A DNA stretch of 64,000 bases from Hyphomicrobiales bacterium. Its GTDB lineage: Bacteria; Pseudomonadota; Alphaproteobacteria; Rhizobiales; Beijerinckiaceae. Every line of letters starts with the position of its first letter. The stretch's first letter is position 1. A program made the translations under genes and the position numbers. This document shows, piece by piece, positions 1 to 9,421 of the stretch. The notes under the pieces are model-generated. The model was not told where the DNA came from, did no database searches, and was given only the letters and a program-made list of their open reading frames with translations. The DNA lies in contig UCLR01000003.1 in assembly GCA_900473415.1 (NCBI GenBank), forward strand, positions 248,001 to 312,000. Reading direction: 5' to 3'.

Positions 1-2
1 CG

Positions 3-641
3 CTGCCGGGCTATCGCAACCATTTCCTGACGGCGCCTGCCCATGGCGTGGGCGTGGTGGTGCTGACCAATCGCGAGGAAGAGGCGCTCTGGCCGGCGCT
101 GACCGTGCTGGCCGCGCTGCTCGGCGAAGAACTGCCTGCTATCGGCAACGCGCCGTCTGGCCTCTTCGCGACGGAGGACGGGCCGTTCTGGGCCGAGCTC
201 GCGCCGGATTCGATCAGCTTCATGGGCGGTTTCGAGCGCCTCGTTGCCGATGGCGAAGGAGGCCTGCGCAGCCTGCCGGCCTATCTCGACATCCGCCTGC
301 GGCAGGAGGGCAATGACGTGCTCTCCGGGCTGATCGGGGGGGTGCAGCGTTCGCTGCGGCGCGTGCCGACCGATACCCTGCTCGATCCGCAGCTCGTGGG
401 CCGCTGGCGCGAGCCGCGTTTCGGCACCGAGATCGAGGTCCGGGCGAACGGCACGGCGCTGATGCCATGGCCCTCCGGCGGCACGGTGAGCCGGCTGACT
501 CCGCTGCCCAACGGCCGGGCCCTGGCGGACCTGCCGCACGGCCCCTGGCGCTCACGGCCCTGCCTCTGGCTCGATGGCGAAGGCGGCTTGCGGGTGTCAG
601 GCCACCGGGCAAGGATCTTGCAAATGCAACGCGCCGGCTGA
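3..641 (+). CDS. C-terminal part of a D-aminopeptidase-like serine hydrolase (5' end outside window)
   Basis: The reading frame is open from the first bases, and the gene clearly begins upstream of the window. The visible start reads PGYRNHF...HGVGVVVLTNREE, the pattern found near the end of the beta-lactamase-fold domain of class C-like serine hydrolases and D-aminopeptidases. The roughly 170 residues after it lack the catalytic SxxK and YxN motifs. They would correspond to the beta-barrel C-terminal domains of the Ochrobactrum DAP type. Such enzymes release N-terminal D-amino acids from peptides. A family-5 peptide-binding protein follows 51 nt downstream on the same strand, which fits peptide use. 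The assignment rests on a partial sequence; an esterase or penicillin-binding-protein relative is possible. Confidence 0.55.
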   Translation: MPGYRNHFLTAPAHGVGVVVLTNREEEALWPALTVLAALLGEELPAIGNAPSGLFATEDGPFWAELAPDSISFMGGFERLVADGEGGLRSLPAYLDIRLRQEGNDVLSGLIGGVQRSLRRVPTDTLLDPQLVGRWREPRFGTEIEVRANGTALMPWPSGGTVSRLTPLPNGRALADLPHGPWRSRPCLWLDGEGGLRVSGHRARILQMQRAG

Positions 642-692
642 CCAGTCCGCGGACGCGGCGGCCAAGCCGGTGCCTATGGAGGAGACGTTCCG

Positions 693-2282
693 ATGCACCT
701 GCCTCGTTTTGCTGCCGCGCTGCTGCTCTCGGCTTCCGTGTTGCTGCCGCTCCCGGCGGCAGCCCAATCACAGCCGACGGCGAACCGCGTGCTGCGCGTC
801 GCCCCGCATGCCGATCTGAAGACGCTCGACCCCGTCGCGGCCTCCATCGTCATCACCCGCATGCACGGGCTGATGATCTACGAGACGCTTTTCGCCTGGG
901 ATTCGAACCTCGAGCCCAAGCCGCAGATGGTCGAGAGCTTCGAGACCTCGCCGGACAAGCTCACCTGGACCTTCAAGCTGCGCCCCGGCCTCAAATTCCA
1001 TGACGGCCAGCCGGTCACGACGAAGGACGTCATCGCCTCGCTGACGCGCTGGATGAAGCGCGACACCATCGGTGGCAAGCTCGGCGAATATACCGAGGGC
1101 ATGGAGGCGATCGACGACGCCAGCTTCCGGCTCAAGCTGAAGCGCCCGCTGGCGCTGGTGCCTTTCGCGCTCGGCTCGGCCGTCGGCCAGATCCCGGTGA
1201 TCATGCGCGAGGCCGATGCCAAGACAGACCCGATGAAGCCGGTCACCGAGACGATCGGCTCCGGTCCGTTCAAGTTCAACCGCGAGGAATGGCGCAGCGG
1301 CTCGAAGATCGTCTATGACCGCAACCCGGACTATGTGCCGCGCACCGAGCCGGCCGACGGCCTGTCGGGCGGGCGCGTGGTCAAGGTCGACCGTGTCGAA
1401 TGGCTGATCATGCCGGACGCTGCGACCGCAGCCGCCGCACTGCAGACCGGCGAGATCGACATCTGGGAGCAGCCGAGCCAGGACCTGATCCCGGTCATCC
1501 GCACGAGCCCGCAGGTCAAGGTCGAGCGCTACTCCAACCTTGCCAACCAGGCCATGCTCCGGCCGAACCATCTCCACCCGCCCTTCGACAACCCGAAGGC
1601 CCGGCTGGCACTCGCCTACGCCACCGACCAGGCCGATTTCCTGGCCGCCGGCTTCGGCGACGAGAGCTGGTGGAGGCGCTGTGCCTCCTACTTCGTCTGC
1701 GGCGGCCCGAACGGCACGGAAGCCGGCACCGAGAGCTATGCCAAGCCCGATCTCGCCAAGGCGCGCGCGCTCCTCAAGGAGAGCGGCTACAAGGGCGAGA
1801 AGCTCGTGCTGAGCACCAGCAACGACATCGCCCCGATCGGCCGCATGGCCGAGGTCGCCGCCGCCTCGCTCAAGGAGGTCGGCTTCAATGTCGATGTCCA
1901 GTTCGCCGACTGGGGCGCCGTCACGACGCGCCAGCAGAACCGCAACACGCCGGACCAGGGTGGCTGGAACCTCTTCGTCACCACGGCTTCGGGCGCGACC
2001 ATGCAGTCGCCGCTGACCAATATCGGCACCAACATGGCCTGCGAGCGCGCCTGGGCCGGCTGGCCCTGCGATGCCGAGGCGGAAAAGCTGCGCGGCGCCT
2101 TCATCGATGCGCCCGACGACGCCAGCCGCAAGCTCGCGCTGGAGGCGCTGCACAAACGCCTTGCCGAGGTGCAGCCCTATCGCGTGCTCGGCCAGTACGA
2201 GCAGCCCTATGCCCGCCGCATCAATGTTGCGGGCGTGCTGGCCGCGCCGGTCATGCTGTTCTGGAATATCGAGAAGAAGTGA
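693..2282 (+). CDS. ABC transporter substrate-binding protein, family 5 (dipeptide/oligopeptide/nickel type), orphan
   Basis: 529 aa with a clear Sec signal peptide (hydrophobic core LLLSASVLLPL, AAAQ cleavage region near residue 25), so it is periplasmic. The mature part has the family-5 layout: DLKTLDPVA near the N-terminus, LRPGLKFHDGQPVT near residue 100, and NxxxxDQGGWNLF toward the C-terminus. It closely resembles the binding protein at 19083-20684 in several motifs (GSGPFxFN, GEIDxxE, PDQGGWN), so the two are probably paralogues. A good ribosome-binding site (GGAGGAGA) precedes the ATG. No permease or ATPase adjoins it. It follows the D-aminopeptidase-like gene and may deliver peptides to a permease encoded elsewhere. 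The ligand is not evident. Confidence 0.88.
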   Translation: MHLPRFAAALLLSASVLLPLPAAAQSQPTANRVLRVAPHADLKTLDPVAASIVITRMHGLMIYETLFAWDSNLEPKPQMVESFETSPDKLTWTFKLRPGLKFHDGQPVTTKDVIASLTRWMKRDTIGGKLGEYTEGMEAIDDASFRLKLKRPLALVPFALGSAVGQIPVIMREADAKTDPMKPVTETIGSGPFKFNREEWRSGSKIVYDRNPDYVPRTEPADGLSGGRVVKVDRVEWLIMPDAATAAAALQTGEIDIWEQPSQDLIPVIRTSPQVKVERYSNLANQAMLRPNHLHPPFDNPKARLALAYATDQADFLAAGFGDESWWRRCASYFVCGGPNGTEAGTESYAKPDLAKARALLKESGYKGEKLVLSTSNDIAPIGRMAEVAAASLKEVGFNVDVQFADWGAVTTRQQNRNTPDQGGWNLFVTTASGATMQSPLTNIGTNMACERAWAGWPCDAEAEKLRGAFIDAPDDASRKLALEALHKRLAEVQPYRVLGQYEQPYARRINVAGVLAAPVMLFWNIEKK

Positions 2283-2325
2283 GCAGCTGTTACCTGTAGC
2301 CTGCCGATTTTCTGCGGAACCACGC

Positions 2326-2354
2326 CGTCATCCCGGGCTTGCCCCGGGATGACG
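2326..2354. repeat. Perfect palindromic intergenic repeat, possible bidirectional terminator
   Basis: Twelve-base arms CGTCATCCCGGG / CCCGGGATGACG flank a 5-nt loop. The element lies between the convergent ends of the plus-strand binding protein and the minus-strand epimerase. It resembles the element at 6544-6587 and the short palindromic repeats common between genes in rhizobial-order genomes. No T-tract follows. Confidence 0.6.
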
Positions 2355-2376
2355 CAGGGCGCAGTCGAGGCGTGAG

Positions 2377-3252
2377 CTACAACGTCACCCGCCAGATGAA
2401 ATCGCGGCTCTCGCCCGGCGCCAGCGTCAGGATGCCGGGCTTGTCCGCGAATTCGCCCTGCCAGCCCACCGGGCTCGCCATGCCGGCCCAGGGCTCGATG
2501 CAGAGGAAGGGGGCGCCCGTCGGCTTCGACCAGATGCCGAGGTCCCAATAGCCCTCCCAGCTCACCGTGAGCGCGCGACGTTCCCGCCCGTCAGCGTCGA
2601 AAGCGACCAAGCGCACCGAGCGGTTGGCGACATCGGGGATGACGATCGCGTCGTTGGTGAAGAGGGCTTCCGCCAGCGGCAGCTCCGTGCCCGAGAAAGG
2701 CAGCGGGATCGGCCCGCCGATCAGCCCGCCCTCGACGCTACGGCCGGAGCCAAGCTCGGGCTCAGGGAAGCTCAGGCGGTGCGCCTCCTTGGGCGTACCC
2801 TCGGCGAGCGGCCAGAGAAAGGCGGGATGGGCGCCGACGCCGCATATCAGTGGCTTTGCGGCCGGGTTGGTCACCCGCGTGGTCACGCTGAGCGTGTCGC
2901 CCGCGACCGCGTAGATCATCTGCAGCACGAAGCGGAAGGGATAGATCGCCAGCGTCTCGGGGCTCTCACACAATTCCAGCACGGCTCGATCGGCGCTGCG
3001 CTCGACCCATGTGAAGAGACTGTCGCGGGCGAAGCCGTGCTGGGTCAGGCGGTAGCTGCGGCCGCCATGGATCAGCGTGTCGTCCGTGAGCCGTCCGACG
3101 ATCGGGAAGAGCACCGGCGCGTGGCGCGGCCATTCCGGCCCGCCGTGCCAGAGCGCAGGCCCCTTCGCATCGGCCAGAGCGACGAGCTCGCCGCCCTGCG
3201 CGCGGACGGTCGCCTGCAGGCTGCCGGAGGAAATCACATGGGTCTCGGTCAT
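2377..3252 (-). CDS. Aldose 1-epimerase family protein (LacX-like)
   Basis: 291 aa, the usual length for the LacX/YihR branch of the galactose-mutarotase superfamily. Family signs include GGELVAL near residue 20, VLFPIVGRL near 47-55, HGFARDSLF near 73-81 with the family His, a GAHPAF motif (second His) mid-protein, and a C-terminal WSKP...CIEPW segment with the likely catalytic Glu. These enzymes interconvert alpha and beta anomers of sugars in the cytoplasm. GGAGACC lies 6 nt before the ATG. It stands alone, divergent from the TRAP binding protein, so its sugar cannot be inferred. Confidence 0.85.
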   Translation of the reverse strand: MTETHVISSGSLQATVRAQGGELVALADAKGPALWHGGPEWPRHAPVLFPIVGRLTDDTLIHGGRSYRLTQHGFARDSLFTWVERSADRAVLELCESPETLAIYPFRFVLQMIYAVAGDTLSVTTRVTNPAAKPLICGVGAHPAFLWPLAEGTPKEAHRLSFPEPELGSGRSVEGGLIGGPIPLPFSGTELPLAEALFTNDAIVIPDVANRSVRLVAFDADGRERRALTVSWEGYWDLGIWSKPTGAPFLCIEPWAGMASPVGWQGEFADKPGILTLAPGESRDFIWRVTL

Positions 3253-3390
3253 CTATCAGGTCTCCGGCAGCGGCTCGCCTGGGATAGCCGATCGCCGCAG
3301 GTCGCGGAATCGCGAATTGGCCGCACCCGCAACCTCTTGCCGCAGCGCGCGTTTCGCGCGATGCCGCAGCGACCATCCAGGAGGCCTGAC

Positions 3391-4377
3391 GTGCCGATCA
3401 CCCGCCGCCAATTGACCGCCGGCCTCGTCGCGGCGCCCGCCATCCTTGGAAGCGGACGCGGCTTCGCCGCCGGCCGCCCCGTGACGGTCGCCTCGCTGCT
3501 CGGCGAGGACAAGCCGGAGACGAAGATCTGGCGCCGGGTCAACGAGATCCTCGCGCGAACCGCGCCGGGGCGCTTCGACCTGCGCATCGTCCCCAATGCG
3601 GCGCTCGGCGGCGAGAAGGAAGTCGCCGAAGGTCTGCGACTCGGCTCGATCCATGCCGCGCTCTCGACCGTCTCGGCCCTGTCCGGCTGGGTTCCGGAGG
3701 GACAGATCCTCGACCTGCCCTTCCTCTTCCGCGATCGCGACCATCTCGCGCGGGTGCTCTCCGGGCCGCTCGGCGCCGAGCTGAAGGCGCGCTACGAGGC
3801 GCAAGGATTCGTCGTTCCCGGCTTCATCAACTATGGCGCGCGCCATCTGCTCGCCAAGGAGCCGCTGACGGCGCCGGCTTCGGTCAGGGGCAAGCGCATC
3901 CGCGTCATCCAGAGCCCGCTCCATACCGAGCTCTGGTCAGGCTTAGGCGCCTACCCGACGCCGATCCCGATCCCCGAGACCTACAACGCGCTGAAGACCG
4001 GCGTGGTCGACTGCATGGACCTGACCAAATCCGCCTATGTCGGCTTCCGCCTGCATGAGGTCGTGCCCTGGCTGATCGAGACCGGGCACATCTGGGCGAG
4101 CGGCGTCGTGATGTTCGGCGCGGGTTTCTGGAAAGGGCTGGCGCACCAGGACCGCGAGGCGCTGGCCGCCGCCGTCTCAGAGGGCGCCGCCTATTTCGAC
4201 GAGCTGATGCAGGCCGACGAGACGGCCTCCATGGCCAAGGCGGCGGCCGAAGGCGGCAAGGTCGCGGCCGCCGAGGACCGGCCCGGCTGGCAGGCCGGAG
4301 CGCGCAAGGTCTGGACGAATTTCGCCCCGCAGCTCGGCGGCATCGAGAAGATCGAGGCCATCGCGAAGAGCACCTGA
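3391..4377 (+). CDS. TRAP transporter substrate-binding protein, DctP family (orphan)
   Basis: About 328 aa from a GTG with AGGAGG 6 nt upstream; an in-frame ATG at 3361 is possible but has a poorer site. The N-terminus ITRRQLTAGLVAAPA is a twin-arginine-like signal peptide, so the protein is exported. The body is typical DctP: LRLGSIHAALST, DLPFLFRDRDH, and GKRIRV, whose Arg normally binds the ligand carboxylate, then PIPETYNALKTGVVD. No dctQ or dctM gene lies in the window, so the membrane partners must be elsewhere. The ligand is probably a small organic acid. Confidence 0.9.
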   Translation: MPITRRQLTAGLVAAPAILGSGRGFAAGRPVTVASLLGEDKPETKIWRRVNEILARTAPGRFDLRIVPNAALGGEKEVAEGLRLGSIHAALSTVSALSGWVPEGQILDLPFLFRDRDHLARVLSGPLGAELKARYEAQGFVVPGFINYGARHLLAKEPLTAPASVRGKRIRVIQSPLHTELWSGLGAYPTPIPIPETYNALKTGVVDCMDLTKSAYVGFRLHEVVPWLIETGHIWASGVVMFGAGFWKGLAHQDREALAAAVSEGAAYFDELMQADETASMAKAAAEGGKVAAAEDRPGWQAGARKVWTNFAPQLGGIEKIEAIAKST

Positions 4378-4464
4378 GCCGCTCGGTCATGATGGGGTCA
4401 CGCTTTGGGGCGAGAGTCGAACGTTACCTTCGAATAATTCAATTTATGCTGTAAAAACAAAGAC

Positions 4465-4493
4465 TTGCTCTGACAGATCCGCATCCCTATCTT
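4465..4493 (+). promoter_or_regulatory. Candidate sigma70-type promoter for the small gene at 4533
   Basis: TTGCTC and TATCTT are separated by exactly 17 nt, inside a locally A+T-rich stretch (4420-4470) unlike the surrounding coding DNA. The -10 box ends about 40 nt before the start codon at 4533. Both boxes are imperfect. Confidence 0.3.
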
Positions 4494-4532
4494 GGCGTTC
4501 CGATTCGTGAAGCAACCGACGGAGGTGCCAGG

Positions 4533-4796
4533 ATGGGTGGGATCACCGAGGCGGAGGTCGCGGCTGCGACCGGCCCGATCGACCAGATCGTCATGCAGGA
4601 GATCGTTCGCACCGGCGCGAGCCCGCTGGAGCTTCGCCGGGCGCTCTCCATGGCCCGCGGCCGCGCCGACCTTGCCGCCGACGCTGACCTTCCGCCGCAT
4701 ATGCAGCGCCTCGTCGAGCTGCTCGCTGTCACCCTGCCAGAGCAGGGACCTTCGCGCCCGTTTCGCGGAACGCGGAGCGTCGGGCGCGCGGCCTGA
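4533..4796 (+). CDS. Small hypothetical protein
   Basis: 87 aa, not recognised. It has a strong ribosome-binding site (GGAGGTGCCAGG directly before ATG) and an A+T-rich upstream region, which argues that it is real. The sequence is acidic and helical at the N-terminus (ITEAEVAAATGPIDQIVMQ) and basic at the C-terminus (SRPFRGTRSVGR). There is no signal peptide, membrane segment or cysteine pair. cobF follows 74 nt downstream on the same strand, so co-transcription is possible. No function is proposed. Confidence 0.5.
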   Translation: MGGITEAEVAAATGPIDQIVMQEIVRTGASPLELRRALSMARGRADLAADADLPPHMQRLVELLAVTLPEQGPSRPFRGTRSVGRAA

Positions 4797-4870
4797 GGCT
4801 CTCATGGAAGCGGGAAGGCGTTCCCCTTTCCCGCGCGATGCTCTAAGCCCCTCGCGATCGGCGAGGCGGC

Positions 4871-5629
4871 ATGCGCAACATCCTCATCATCGGCATCGGG
4901 TCCGGCAATCCCGACCACATGACGGTCGAGGCGATCGAGGCCCTGAACCGCGCCGACGTGCTGTTCATTCCCGACAAGGGCGAAGAGAAGGCGGCGCTGC
5001 GCAGCCTGCGTGAAAGCATCTGCACGCGCTTCATCCGCCAGCCGGGCTATCGCACGGTGCCGGTCGCCATTCCGAAGCGGGCCGAGGCCGGCGCGGACTA
5101 TCGCGGCGTCGTCGACGACTGGCATGAGCGGATCGCCGCAAGCTACTGCTCCCTGTTCGAGACGGAGCTCGCGGAAGGCGAGAACGGCGCGCTGATGGTT
5201 TGGGGCGATCCGGCGCTCTACGACAGCACCCTGCGGATCATGGAGCGGGTCGCGGCGTCGGGGCTTGCGCTCGACTGGCAGGTCTATCCCGGCATCAGCA
5301 GCGTGCAGGTTCTGGCGGCACGCCATCGCATCCCGCTCAACAGCATCGGCGGGCCGATCCTGGTCACCACCGGGCGCCGGCTCGCCGCCGGCTTTCCAGC
5401 CGATCAGGACAGCGTCGTCGTCATGCTCGACGGCGAGCAGTCCTTCGGCGCGGTCGATCCGGAGGGGCTGGACATTTACTGGGGCGCCTATCTCGGCACG
5501 CCGGACGAGATCCTGCTGGCCGGGCCGCTCGCGGCGCTCTCCGCCGAGATCACGCGCGTCAGGGCCGAGGCGCGGGCGCGCCACGGCTGGATCATGGACA
5601 CCTATCTGCTGCGCCGCCGCCCGGCTTGA
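4871..5629 (+). CDS. cobF: Precorrin-6A synthase (deacetylating)
   Basis: 252 aa, the family length. CobF uses S-adenosylmethionine to methylate C-1 of the corrin ring and expels acetate, a step of the aerobic (late cobalt insertion) B12 pathway in the cytoplasm. The N-terminal [12 protein letters not shown] loop is the SAM-binding start of tetrapyrrole methylases; [10 protein letters not shown] near residue 115 and [11 protein letters not shown] near 142 are the other signatures. The ATG follows GAGGCGG. No other cob gene is in the window, although cobF usually sits among cobG-cobM. The next gene, dapD, is metabolically unrelated. Confidence 0.93.
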   Translation: MRNILIIGIGSGNPDHMTVEAIEALNRADVLFIPDKGEEKAALRSLRESICTRFIRQPGYRTVPVAIPKRAEAGADYRGVVDDWHERIAASYCSLFETELAEGENGALMVWGDPALYDSTLRIMERVAASGLALDWQVYPGISSVQVLAARHRIPLNSIGGPILVTTGRRLAAGFPADQDSVVVMLDGEQSFGAVDPEGLDIYWGAYLGTPDEILLAGPLAALSAEITRVRAEARARHGWIMDTYLLRRRPA

Positions 5630-5690
5630 CGCCGACGCCCTCATCCGCCATCGCTCGCCGCGACCTTTTCGAACCTGCCGGAGCCGCCAG

Positions 5691-6533
<843 letters not shown>

Positions 6534-6543
6534 TCTCCGCAAC

Positions 6544-6587
6544 CGCCGTCATTCCGGGCGACCGTAGGGAGACCCGGAATGACGGCG
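6544..6587. repeat. Palindromic intergenic repeat, likely terminator between convergent genes
   Basis: Fifteen-base perfect arms CGCCGTCATTCCGGG / CCCGGAATGACGGCG surround a 14-nt loop, between the ends of dapD (plus) and the DUF1269 gene (minus). The CGTCAT-xx-CGGG core is shared with 2326-2354, suggesting one dispersed repeat family. Confidence 0.6.
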
Positions 6588-6597
6588 TCTGGATCGA

Positions 6598-7158
6598 CTA
6601 ACCGATTGGCGACGGCGCGCCCGTGCCCTCCGGGGCCGGCGGAGCATCGGTGGCATGCGCCGGCATCGTGGCGTGGGCATCGGCCAGCGCGTCGCGCAGC
6701 TTCTGCTCCTGCGAGCGGTCGAGAGAGGTCTTGAGCACGGTGCCGCCCGTGCCGCGCAGCGCCTCGAGCACCTTGTCGCCGGTGACCTTCTTGACCAGCA
6801 CGAAGAGCGCGGCGTTGCCCGGGCGCAGGCTGCCGGACAGCTCCTTCATGAACTTGTCGTCGATGCCGTAATCGGTCAGCGCGCCGCCAAGGGCGCCGGA
6901 GGCCGCGCCGAGCGCGACACCAAAGAGCGGCATCAAGAAGATCGCGCCGATCAGCAGGCCCCAGAACGAGCCCGAGACCGCGCCCAGCGCCGTCGTGTTC
7001 ATGAGCTGATTGAGCTTCACCTTGCCGCCTTCCTGCATCACGGCGATGGCGGCGTCGCCGATCTCGATCAGATATTCCTTCTGCAGGCCGATGAGCTTCT
7101 GACGCATCTCCTCGGCGCGGGCCTCGGTCGAATAGACGATGACGACGAGATCGGACAT
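6598..7158 (-). CDS. DUF1269 domain-containing membrane protein
   Basis: 186 aa from the ATG at 7158, which has GGAG 8 nt upstream; the frame continues upstream but without a better site. MSDLVVIVYSTEARAEEM is the DUF1269 N-terminus. It is followed by a glycine- and alanine-rich hydrophobic stretch (ALGAVSGSFWGLLIGAIFL, then GVALGAASGALGGAL), a glycine-zipper-like membrane segment. Next comes a soluble part (ALFVLVKKV) and a Pro/Ala-rich tail. The family's function is not known; members are often associated with stress or the envelope. No operon partner is evident. Confidence 0.8.
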   Translation of the reverse strand: MSDLVVIVYSTEARAEEMRQKLIGLQKEYLIEIGDAAIAVMQEGGKVKLNQLMNTTALGAVSGSFWGLLIGAIFLMPLFGVALGAASGALGGALTDYGIDDKFMKELSGSLRPGNAALFVLVKKVTGDKVLEALRGTGGTVLKTSLDRSQEQKLRDALADAHATMPAHATDAPPAPEGTGAPSPIG

Positions 7159-7248
7159 GGAGGCAACTCCTGCTGCGAAAGCAGGAATGCTGACCCCTCC
7201 GGATGACAAGTTCAAGGCAACGCGCAGCCGGCTCGCTGTGCTTTCGTC

Positions 7249-8742
7249 CTAGTCGCCGCCGATCGCCTGGGCCGTCTCGACGGCGCGGCCGCGCAGCGGC
7301 AGCTCCTTCATCAGGGCCAGCATGAGCAGCGCGAAGGCGAAGCCGAGCCCCGCGGCGCCGAAGACGTAACGGAACAGCACGACCATCGTCTCGCGATCGA
7401 CGGTGCCGAGCTTCAACGCCTCAGGAGAAAGCTGCGCGCCGGCCCCGCCGACGCCGCCCAGCACGATCGCGCCGAAGACCGCGACGATCAGCGCCCCACC
7501 GATCTGGCGGAAGAAATTCGCCACGGCCGTGGCCGTGCCGAGCTGATGCGGCTTGACCGCATTCTGGATCGAGACCGTCGCGACCGGCAGCAGCGTGCCG
7601 AGCCCGATGCTGACGACGGCCAGCAGCGCGCAAAGCGGCAGGAGCGGAATCCGCCCGGCGAAGGCCGACAGGATGGCCGCGCCGATGAAGGCGACCGAGA
7701 GCCCGACCAGCGGCACGCGCTTGTAGTGGGCGAGATGCGACATGGCGCGGCCGGAAGCCGTCGCGCCGAGCACCGTGCCGCAGGTCAGCGGCAACAGGCC
7801 GAGGCCGGAATAGGTGGCGCTCAAGCCCATCACCGTCTCGAAATAGAGTGGCAGGTAGATCGTCAGGCCGATGAAGGTGCCCATGCCGAAGCCGGCCGCG
7901 ACCGTGCCACGGCGCACGACGCCGTTGGAGAGCATGTCGAGCGGGAACAGCGGTTCCTGCGCGGTCCGCAGACGCCAGGCGAAGAGACAGCCGAGCAGCA
8001 CGGAGCCGCCGACGAGGCCGGCGATCGGCCAGGAGCGCCAGGGATAGGCTGTGCCGCCCCAGGAGAGCGCCAGCAGCAGCGACATCGTCGCCGCCGTCAT
8101 CAGCAGCGCGCCGAGCACGTCGAGCTTGTGCGGGCGCTCGTGACGCGGCAGGCGCTTCAGCGCCGAGCTCGTCATCCAGTAGGCGCCGAGCCCGAGCGGC
8201 AGGTTGATCCAGAAGATCGCCGACCAGTGCAGCCGCTCCGCGATGAAGCCGCCGAGCACCGGGCCGAGCAGCGAGGAAGAGAGGAAGACGGAGGCGAAAT
8301 AGACCTGGTAGCGCCCGCGCTCCTTGGGCGAGACCATGTCGCCGACGATGGTCTGCGCCAGCGCGATCAGCCCGCCACCACCAAGGCCCTGGACGAAGCG
8401 CGACGCGACGAGCAGCCAGGGCGTGGGCGAAAGCGCGCAGGCGACAGAGCCGACCACGAAGACGACGATGCCGGAAAGCAGCACCACCCGTCGTCCGTGG
8501 ATATCGGCGAGCTTGCCGTAGAGCGGCGTCACCGCCGTCGAGGCCAGCAGATAGATCGTGACGATCCAGGAGAGATGAGCGACATCACCGAACTCGCGCC
8601 CCATCGTCGGCAGGGCGGTGGCGACAATCGTCTGGTCGAGCGCGGCCAGGAACATGGCGAGCATCACACCGATCAGGATCGTGCGGATATCCTCAGGCGT
8701 CAGGGGTGCCGCCTGGGTCTGTGTATCGAGCCGCTGGTCCAT
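7249..8742 (-). CDS. MFS drug-efflux transporter, DHA2 (EmrB/QacA) family
   Basis: 497 aa with about 14 hydrophobic segments, the size expected for DHA2 exporters, which are proton antiporters of the inner membrane. After the first helix comes LDQTIVATALPTM, the family motif, then the loop motif GKLADIHGRR, and GGGGLIALAQTIVGD with SPKERGRYQ, both typical of EmrB/QacA. The C-terminus ends on a cytoplasmic tail after the last helix. No EmrA-type membrane-fusion gene or TetR regulator adjoins. An isochorismatase-like gene is divergent, with about 150 bp between the two starts. Substrate unknown. Confidence 0.92.
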   Translation of the reverse strand: MDQRLDTQTQAAPLTPEDIRTILIGVMLAMFLAALDQTIVATALPTMGREFGDVAHLSWIVTIYLLASTAVTPLYGKLADIHGRRVVLLSGIVVFVVGSVACALSPTPWLLVASRFVQGLGGGGLIALAQTIVGDMVSPKERGRYQVYFASVFLSSSLLGPVLGGFIAERLHWSAIFWINLPLGLGAYWMTSSALKRLPRHERPHKLDVLGALLMTAATMSLLLALSWGGTAYPWRSWPIAGLVGGSVLLGCLFAWRLRTAQEPLFPLDMLSNGVVRRGTVAAGFGMGTFIGLTIYLPLYFETVMGLSATYSGLGLLPLTCGTVLGATASGRAMSHLAHYKRVPLVGLSVAFIGAAILSAFAGRIPLLPLCALLAVVSIGLGTLLPVATVSIQNAVKPHQLGTATAVANFFRQIGGALIVAVFGAIVLGGVGGAGAQLSPEALKLGTVDRETMVVLFRYVFGAAGLGFAFALLMLALMKELPLRGRAVETAQAIGGD

Positions 8743-8890
8743 GGAATAAGGTGATCTTGCCTGCGTCTGAGGAATGGCGGACGTTAATGAGAGCCCACGT
8801 CATGCGCCAGAGGCGCGGTGTAGGGTCGGCCCTGCGGCAGGGGCGCAACGTCGTGCCTTGCGGTATCAGGAGGAGAGCAGGAGGTCGCCG

Positions 8891-9421
8891 ATGCCACTCG
8901 TGAACGCCGAGAAGGCGATGCTCGTCATCATCGATTTCCAGGCTCGCCTGATGCCCGCGATCCATCAGGGCGAACGCGTCCTGCTCAATGCCGTGCGCCT
9001 TGTCGAGGCCGCACGGCTGCTCGCGGTGCCCGCCATCCTGACGGAGCAGAACCCGCGCGGGCTCGGCGCGACCGTTCCCGAGCTCGCCGGCGCCGGCCCG
9101 GCCATCGCGAAGATCAGCTTCGACGCCTGCGGCGAGCCGGCCTTCGTCGAAGCGATCGCGGAGGCCCGCGAAATCGTTATCTGCGGCTGCGAGGCTCATG
9201 TCTGCGTCGGGCAGACGGTATTGGGCCTGCGGGCGGAGGGCCGGCGCGTCGTGGTCGCGGCCGATGCGATCGGCTCGCGCGCGCCCGAGTCCCGCGAGAT
9301 CGCGCTCCGGCGGATGGCCGAGCACGGCGCCGAGATCGTCACCACCGAGATGATCCTGTTCGAATGGCTGCGGAGCGCCGAACACCCGCAGTTCAGGCCG
9401 GTCTTGAAGCTCATCCGCTGA
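8891..9421 (+). CDS. Isochorismatase-family cysteine hydrolase
   Basis: 176 aa from an ATG with AGGAGG 6 nt upstream. The isochorismatase/nicotinamidase catalytic triad is visible: Asp15 (IIDFQ), Lys74 (AIAKISFDAC) and Cys105 (CGCEAHVCVGQT). The short form and the EAHVC context resemble the YcaC/hydrolase branch rather than true nicotinamidase, which carries DxHxxxH metal ligands that I do not see here. It probably cleaves a small amide or ester in the cytoplasm. It stands alone between the MFS gene (divergent) and the caspase-like gene. Confidence 0.85.
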   Translation: MPLVNAEKAMLVIIDFQARLMPAIHQGERVLLNAVRLVEAARLLAVPAILTEQNPRGLGATVPELAGAGPAIAKISFDACGEPAFVEAIAEAREIVICGCEAHVCVGQTVLGLRAEGRRVVVAADAIGSRAPESREIALRRMAEHGAEIVTTEMILFEWLRSAEHPQFRPVLKLIR

